From assembly GCA_013398055.1 (NCBI GenBank), contig VZRS01011948.1, forward strand, positions 1 through 64,000: 64,000 bases of DNA, read 5' to 3'. A program made the position numbers and the translations under genes. The DNA is from Ifrita kowaldi. Its lineage: Eukaryota > Chordata > Aves > Passeriformes > Cinclosomatidae. How positions within the stretch are numbered: the first letter of the stretch is position 1; each line of letters begins with the position of its first letter. The notes under the pieces are model-generated. The model searched no databases. It was not told the origin of the DNA and saw nothing but the letters and a program-made list of their open reading frames with translations. Positions 59,232-64,000 of this stretch are shown piece after piece.

Positions 59232-62200
59232 GTAAGGCACGGACGCACCCGGCTCCTGTCCCGCGCCTCCAAACGGAGCCTCTGTGGAGTTCTTTTAATC
59301 CTCGTTAGGAATTGATCGTGTTTCTGGGACTCGCTGTTACGTTCCTTCTTGCCGAGGATTAAGCTGATGGTTGCTCGTTCTTTTTAACTAACTGTTCCTT
59401 GCTTTCACTGAGGTCGCAAGTAGAGTACATGACTCGAAAACTTTTATGGCTGTGCTGCAGGGAATGTTTCAAAAAAAAAAAATCACTGATTGGTGGAAAT
59501 CGGTGTCTGTGCACTGATTTCTGCCAGATTTTTGACATCCGCCTCGTTTTCCTCCCTTCTTTTGGGTTAAATCTGCGGTTTCCCCTACCGGTGTCTGATT
59601 TCAGGAAGATCTGCTGATGCCAGTGGGTCACTCACCCGTCCCTGGGCTGACAGCTGCAGCTCCGGTGGATTATTAATTATCATTAATGCAAACTTTTGCA
59701 GAGATCTGATTTGAGACAATTAAGGGAGTCAGACCCTAAATTTTCTGTCCTGTTTTTTACTCCGGATTAAAACTTTCTCTAGACCTAGGGATTATCTCAG
59801 CTCTTCTCCTTTGCCAGACAGCTGCACTCACTTTGCTCCCAGCCCCACAAACTTGTGCTGTGCTGCTTCTAACCCCGTTCCACGCTGCTCCGTTCCTCCA
59901 GCAAGTGCCAATTCCCATGGGAGGCTGGGAATTCAGCGGGAATTCCCCATGCTCTAGGTCTGGAGAATTAAGCTTTGAATTTTAGCTTCAGGTCTGCAAT
60001 TCCCCAGTTAATCAGCGAGGAAGGGCCCGAGAAAGGGGAGTTTGTCACCTGGCTCACGTTTGGCCCGCGGGTGTTCAGGGAGGTGGTGGCTCCCAGGGAC
60101 GCGCTGGCCCCTGGGTGACCCCGAGGCTGCGCTGCCCGAGTGGTGCCGAGTTCAGGGTGCAGCATCCTCTGTGGTTCTACCTCTGTGCAGCTTTCTCAGG
60201 CTCTTAAATCTGGCAAATCCTTGAGTGTGTGAGGCGTGATGCTGCCCTGACCCTGTCCCTGCTATGGAGCCCAGCTCTAGAAACCCAGGCTGCCCTACCT
60301 GCAGGTGCCAGAGTACAACTTTCCTCAAGGCACATTCTGAGAGGATTTGGGGGCCCTCAGTTCCAGAAGTGTGGAATTACAGCAGAGCAAAGGCTGAACG
60401 TGGAGGAGCTTGGAAAGCTGGGTGCTACACGAGATTGGGGGTAAAAGACACTAAAAAAAAGGTGCTTTGGGCATTCTCAGCTGCTGCTCTGGGTTTGGGT
60501 CCCACGAGAGTTCAGTCTTGAAACAACCTTGGAGTGAAAGAATAATCAAATGTTAACTTGTTTAATCAACCCAATGGCTCGTGATCCTGTTGGCAGGGTT
60601 AGCAGAGAAAAGTATTTTTATGAGTGGGTTTGGCTTCTTACGAGGAAAAGCGCAACGTAATCCATGGGAATTGCAACGCCGGTGTGCATTGCCGTGCTCA
60701 TGCTCCCAATTAGCAGCACGTAATGTTTCCCCAGTGATGTAACGAGGTGATCAGAGGAGTTACAACTTCTGCGAGTCCCAGGGAGGAAGAGGAAAGTCAT
60801 CGGGGCTGGCCGGGTGCCCGGGGTGCCGTGGGAGGAGCTGCACCTCAGCTGGGCCCTGCCTGTTCCCGATTTTTCATTCACCCTGCTGCTCTCGGTGCCG
60901 TCGGGGTTGTCTGCCAGGACAGCCCGGAGGGGTGGATGTGTCTGCCTTGCTGTGAATTCCCCAGGGAGCCGTGTGCCCAAGGAGCCTGCAGGTTTGGGGT
61001 GGTTCAGTCCCTGGGAATGTTTCTGGGCATGAAAGCTCTGAGGAAAACGTCTTTTTGCATTTCCTTCTGCATTCGAAGTTTGCTAAATGACTCCGTCCTC
61101 ATGTGCCCCATTGGCAGCTCAGATCAGGACTTTTCAGACCAGACCTGTGTGACAGAGCTCTCTGGGGCACTGGTTTTGGGGTGTGGGTGCCCTGGGCATA
61201 CTGGGACGAGTGGGCAGCCCCGAGCTTGCCCCAGATGAGTATTGGCCTCCTGACCCTTGCAGCCCACGGGAGGAGTCCTCTGGTTACCCCACAGAGCTCA
61301 GCCCACACACGATTGTCACCTTCTCGTGCTCTGGGGACAGTCCTGGGAGGAGGGAGGGACTCAGCAGGTGAGGAGCAGATGGAGTAAATTCCTGAGCGAG
61401 TCCTTCCTGGAGCAAGGAGGAGAAGGGAAGCCTGGGAAGGTTTGTGCAACAGGGCTGTGACCCTGGGCACGCTGCCCACGGGGTGAGGCGCTTCGCTCAT
61501 CCCTGCCTCGCTGTGGGTGCACGTGGTGTCACCTGGTGCCTCTGAAGGGATGCAGAGTCACCTCTTCCACTGGAAATGTTCCTTCAAGGGAAAAGCAGGG
61601 CAAGTTATGTCATTACAGCAACATGTGTGGGCCACCAGTTTTCTCTCTGTGTCATAGTACGATGCATCTTGAATGAATAATTCCAGTCTGATGGTGGTTT
61701 CTCCTGGACACCTTCCAGGCTCACTCCACTGCTCCTTTGGGAAAGAGAAATCGCTTTCTTTTGTGCTTCAGTACAGGGCGAGGAGAGGAAATAGGGTTCT
61801 TCAAACCAGGACACGTGGCTTGTGTTATTAGCAAGAAATCTGTATAAAGGCCATAGTGGTGCCATCCTTCCTCAAAGGGAAGCCAAGTTTCCATCTGAGT
61901 TCCCAAAACCATCAATGGGATGGCACAGAAGAGCAGCTCGGGCTGCCCCAGCATCCCACTCAGCAGAGCATCAAGTCCTGTGGCCTGGAGAAGTCAGTAT
62001 TTGGGTTTCGTGGCATCCTCGGCACGTCAGGGCCACAAGCAGCATGAAGAGGAATTCCAAATGGGAATTCCGAAGGGCTGGACACGCCCCTGTGCACCCT
62101 GTCTGTGCCATGGCAGCCTGGCAGTGGAGAAGGGACCTGGTGCAGAGCAGAAGGAACTTGAAAATCCCAGAGGCTCCACCTGGATCCTGCCCCAAAGGAT

Positions 62201-64000
62201 GAAGCCAGAAAGCTGGCAACAAATCCCAGGAAAAACCTGCCCTCATGGCCTGCCCGTAAAGGAAGGAGAACCTCAAAAGGCTTCCTGATCTTTGGGGAAG
62301 GAGAAATCCCTGGGGAGGAGGAGCAAGCACAGCTGGATGGGCCCAGGTGTTGGGATTGCCCTTCCAAAGCCAGCACCAGTTAAATCCCTGCCTGGCCACT
62401 GCTGATGGATGCAAATATTCCTTGTGGTCACATGCTTTGGGTACAGGCTTCCACTGGGCAGCAGAATGTTCTGATTGAAGCCAGTTCTTACTGGCACAGG
62501 CCAGTTCCTACCAAAAATTCCCGGCCCAGGCCATGCAGCATCTCTGGAGTTAGGAAAATGTGGGTTTATGTACTGCACATGGCCTGCAGAGACCCTCCCT
62601 GTGAAACGCTGCTGAAAATGGAGTGGATGGAGGAGCTGGGGATATTTTGTTCATCAATCCCTCTGCTGGCAGTGCCAGCTGCTCCTCCCATGCCATTGGA
62701 TATCAGCCCTTCTTTTTGGGTTTAGCAATGTATGGATATAAATGCTCTGGGGCTTTTGGACATCTTTGGTACCAGAACCATCCTGAAGTGTCCTGCACAC
62801 GGCAATCCCCAGGGCAATTAGAGCTGCCTGTCCAAATACCTGAGAGCCAGCTCAGGGTGGGATTTTCAGCGTCACCCACTGGTTGGGCTCTGCACAGTAG
62901 CCAGAGGGAAAACTGAAGCTGTGAATTTTTCAGAAGCACAGCTGAGCAAGGAAGGGAAAAGAGAGAAAAGCAGTAATTGTGTCAATGTTCTCTCTGCTGT
63001 CTCGTGCTGCTCAGTTCTCCCTCCCCATCACTGCACAACATCTGTGCCCATCCAGGACAAGCATTACTGACACCTGGGCATTATGCAGCACTGTCTGCCA
63101 CTAAAACATTTTCTAGAGGAGATTTGTATTTATACTCTTATCCAATAGCACAGTTAGGGGGAAAAAAAGGACAGCAACACCTTTGCCAAGCAACAGAATA
63201 ACTTCACACCTTGCTCTATCCCCCTGCTCTGTTTGCTGCATCACTCTGTCCTTCAGCATCTTGTTTCCATCTGGGTTTCTTAGGAAATAACTAAATCTAG
63301 GTTTAAACAAAACCTTTTTGTTATCTTTTATAAAGAAGCAGAATTCTTCTTGCTCTCCCCATTTTCCTGCCACCTCTGTTTGGATTGCAACATCCAAGTT
63401 TATACAAGGAACTTCAGCAGAAGTTCGACTTCAAGTATGTAAACAGTTCTGCAGAAGTTTCATCCTTAAATGTAGGTTTGGGATTGATTTTTTAGCTGGC
63501 TGTGGAATCGTCAGAGAATGGGATCACTTGGGAAATAAGAGAATTAGTCACTTGGGAAGTATGTAGGAAATGTCACACAAGCAGTGTGTAAATACACTCC
63601 TAGGTGAATACACCTGGCTGAAGGCAAGGGGAGTGTGAGGGAAATCCTTAATTCTGACCTCGTGCTTCCCACCAGGGCAGGGACAAAGTCACCTGGCTGT
63701 GACTGTGTCACATCAATGGGGCACTCGTGGTCAGCCACCACAGAAAGCAGCACTTTGAAAGTCCTTACACATAGGAAAGGACTCAAGAAAGGCTTGAATT
63801 TCTGAAAGGCTCAGAAATCTCCTGGACAGCACAGCACCAGTTTTCCCTCATCCCCACTGTGGAATTTCACACCAGTCTCTGCCAGGAGGCCGCTGGGGCT
63901 GGGCCATATGTTTGTGTACAGGTGGGCAAGGGAGGGAGGGGAAAAAAAAAAAAGAGAATTTTCCTTACTGTTTTCCTTCTCCACTTTTTCCCAACACACT
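59232..64000 (+). other. TNFSF15: TNFSF15 intron 1 (5' part)
   Basis: No CR1 copies or tandem repeats stand out, and I find no segment with both splice sites and similarity to TNFSF15 exon 2. The intron therefore probably extends past the window. Confidence 0.65.

Noticed and set aside
59605..59640. Acceptor-like tctgatttcag followed by an open stretch in TNFSF15 intron 1
   Set aside because: No suitable donor follows before an in-frame stop, and the sequence is not TNFSF15-like.
61263..61367. Possible TNFSF15 exon 2 (acceptor cccttgcag, open phase-0 frame, donor caggtgag)
   Set aside because: The translation does not resemble TNFSF15 and the length (about 105 nt) is larger than expected for this family's small second exon.

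Overview
This is a vertebrate nuclear genome window, almost certainly avian and probably a songbird. It has compact multi-exon immune genes with GT-AG introns, and about 28 fragments of chicken-repeat-1 (CR1) LINE 3' ends in both orientations, several ending in the bird-typical ATTCTGTG-like tail. No Alu/L1-type or bacterial features were seen. It is a draft scaffold: there are two N gaps (14721-14995 and 47113-47577) and four single-N joins (11145, 13842, 14262, 18260), three of which sit beside near-identical duplicated sequence.

Two neighbouring TNF-superfamily ligand genes lie on the plus strand. TNFSF8 (CD30 ligand) is complete, with coding exons at 785-979, 8083-8128, 20920-20991 and 21590-21987. 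Together they encode 236 residues with intron phases 0, 1 and 1. TNFSF15 (TL1A/VEGI) is represented only by its first coding exon (59034-59231); the rest must lie beyond the right edge. The TNFSF8-then-TNFSF15 tandem order matches what is known in mammals. Both products are type II membrane cytokines: TNFSF8 signals to CD30 and TNFSF15 to DR3.

Layout. 1-784: upstream region of TNFSF8, with an old CR1 fragment and two candidate TATA elements. 980-8082: intron 1, opening with a 669-nt uninterrupted pyrimidine tract. 8129-20919: intron 2, which contains all the single-N joins, an apparent false tandem duplication of about 1.9 kb, AT-rich arrays, a GC-rich orphan block and GC-rich minisatellites. 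20992-21589: short intron 3. 21988 to about 22745: 3' UTR. About 22.75-58.4 kb: intergenic DNA with many CR1 fragments, two oppositely oriented LTR-like repeats, an inverted pair of hybrid CR1-containing elements, and a 50-bp minisatellite of about 24 units. 58.5-59.03 kb: GC-rich TNFSF15 promoter with a textbook NF-kB site. 59232-64000: start of TNFSF15 intron 1, with no recognisable exon.

All other long open frames that I examined are explained by tandem repeats, CR1 copies or GC-rich composition. I found no tRNA, rRNA, CRISPR or further protein-coding gene that I can support. Comparisons with human and mouse proteins are from memory and should be confirmed by alignment.
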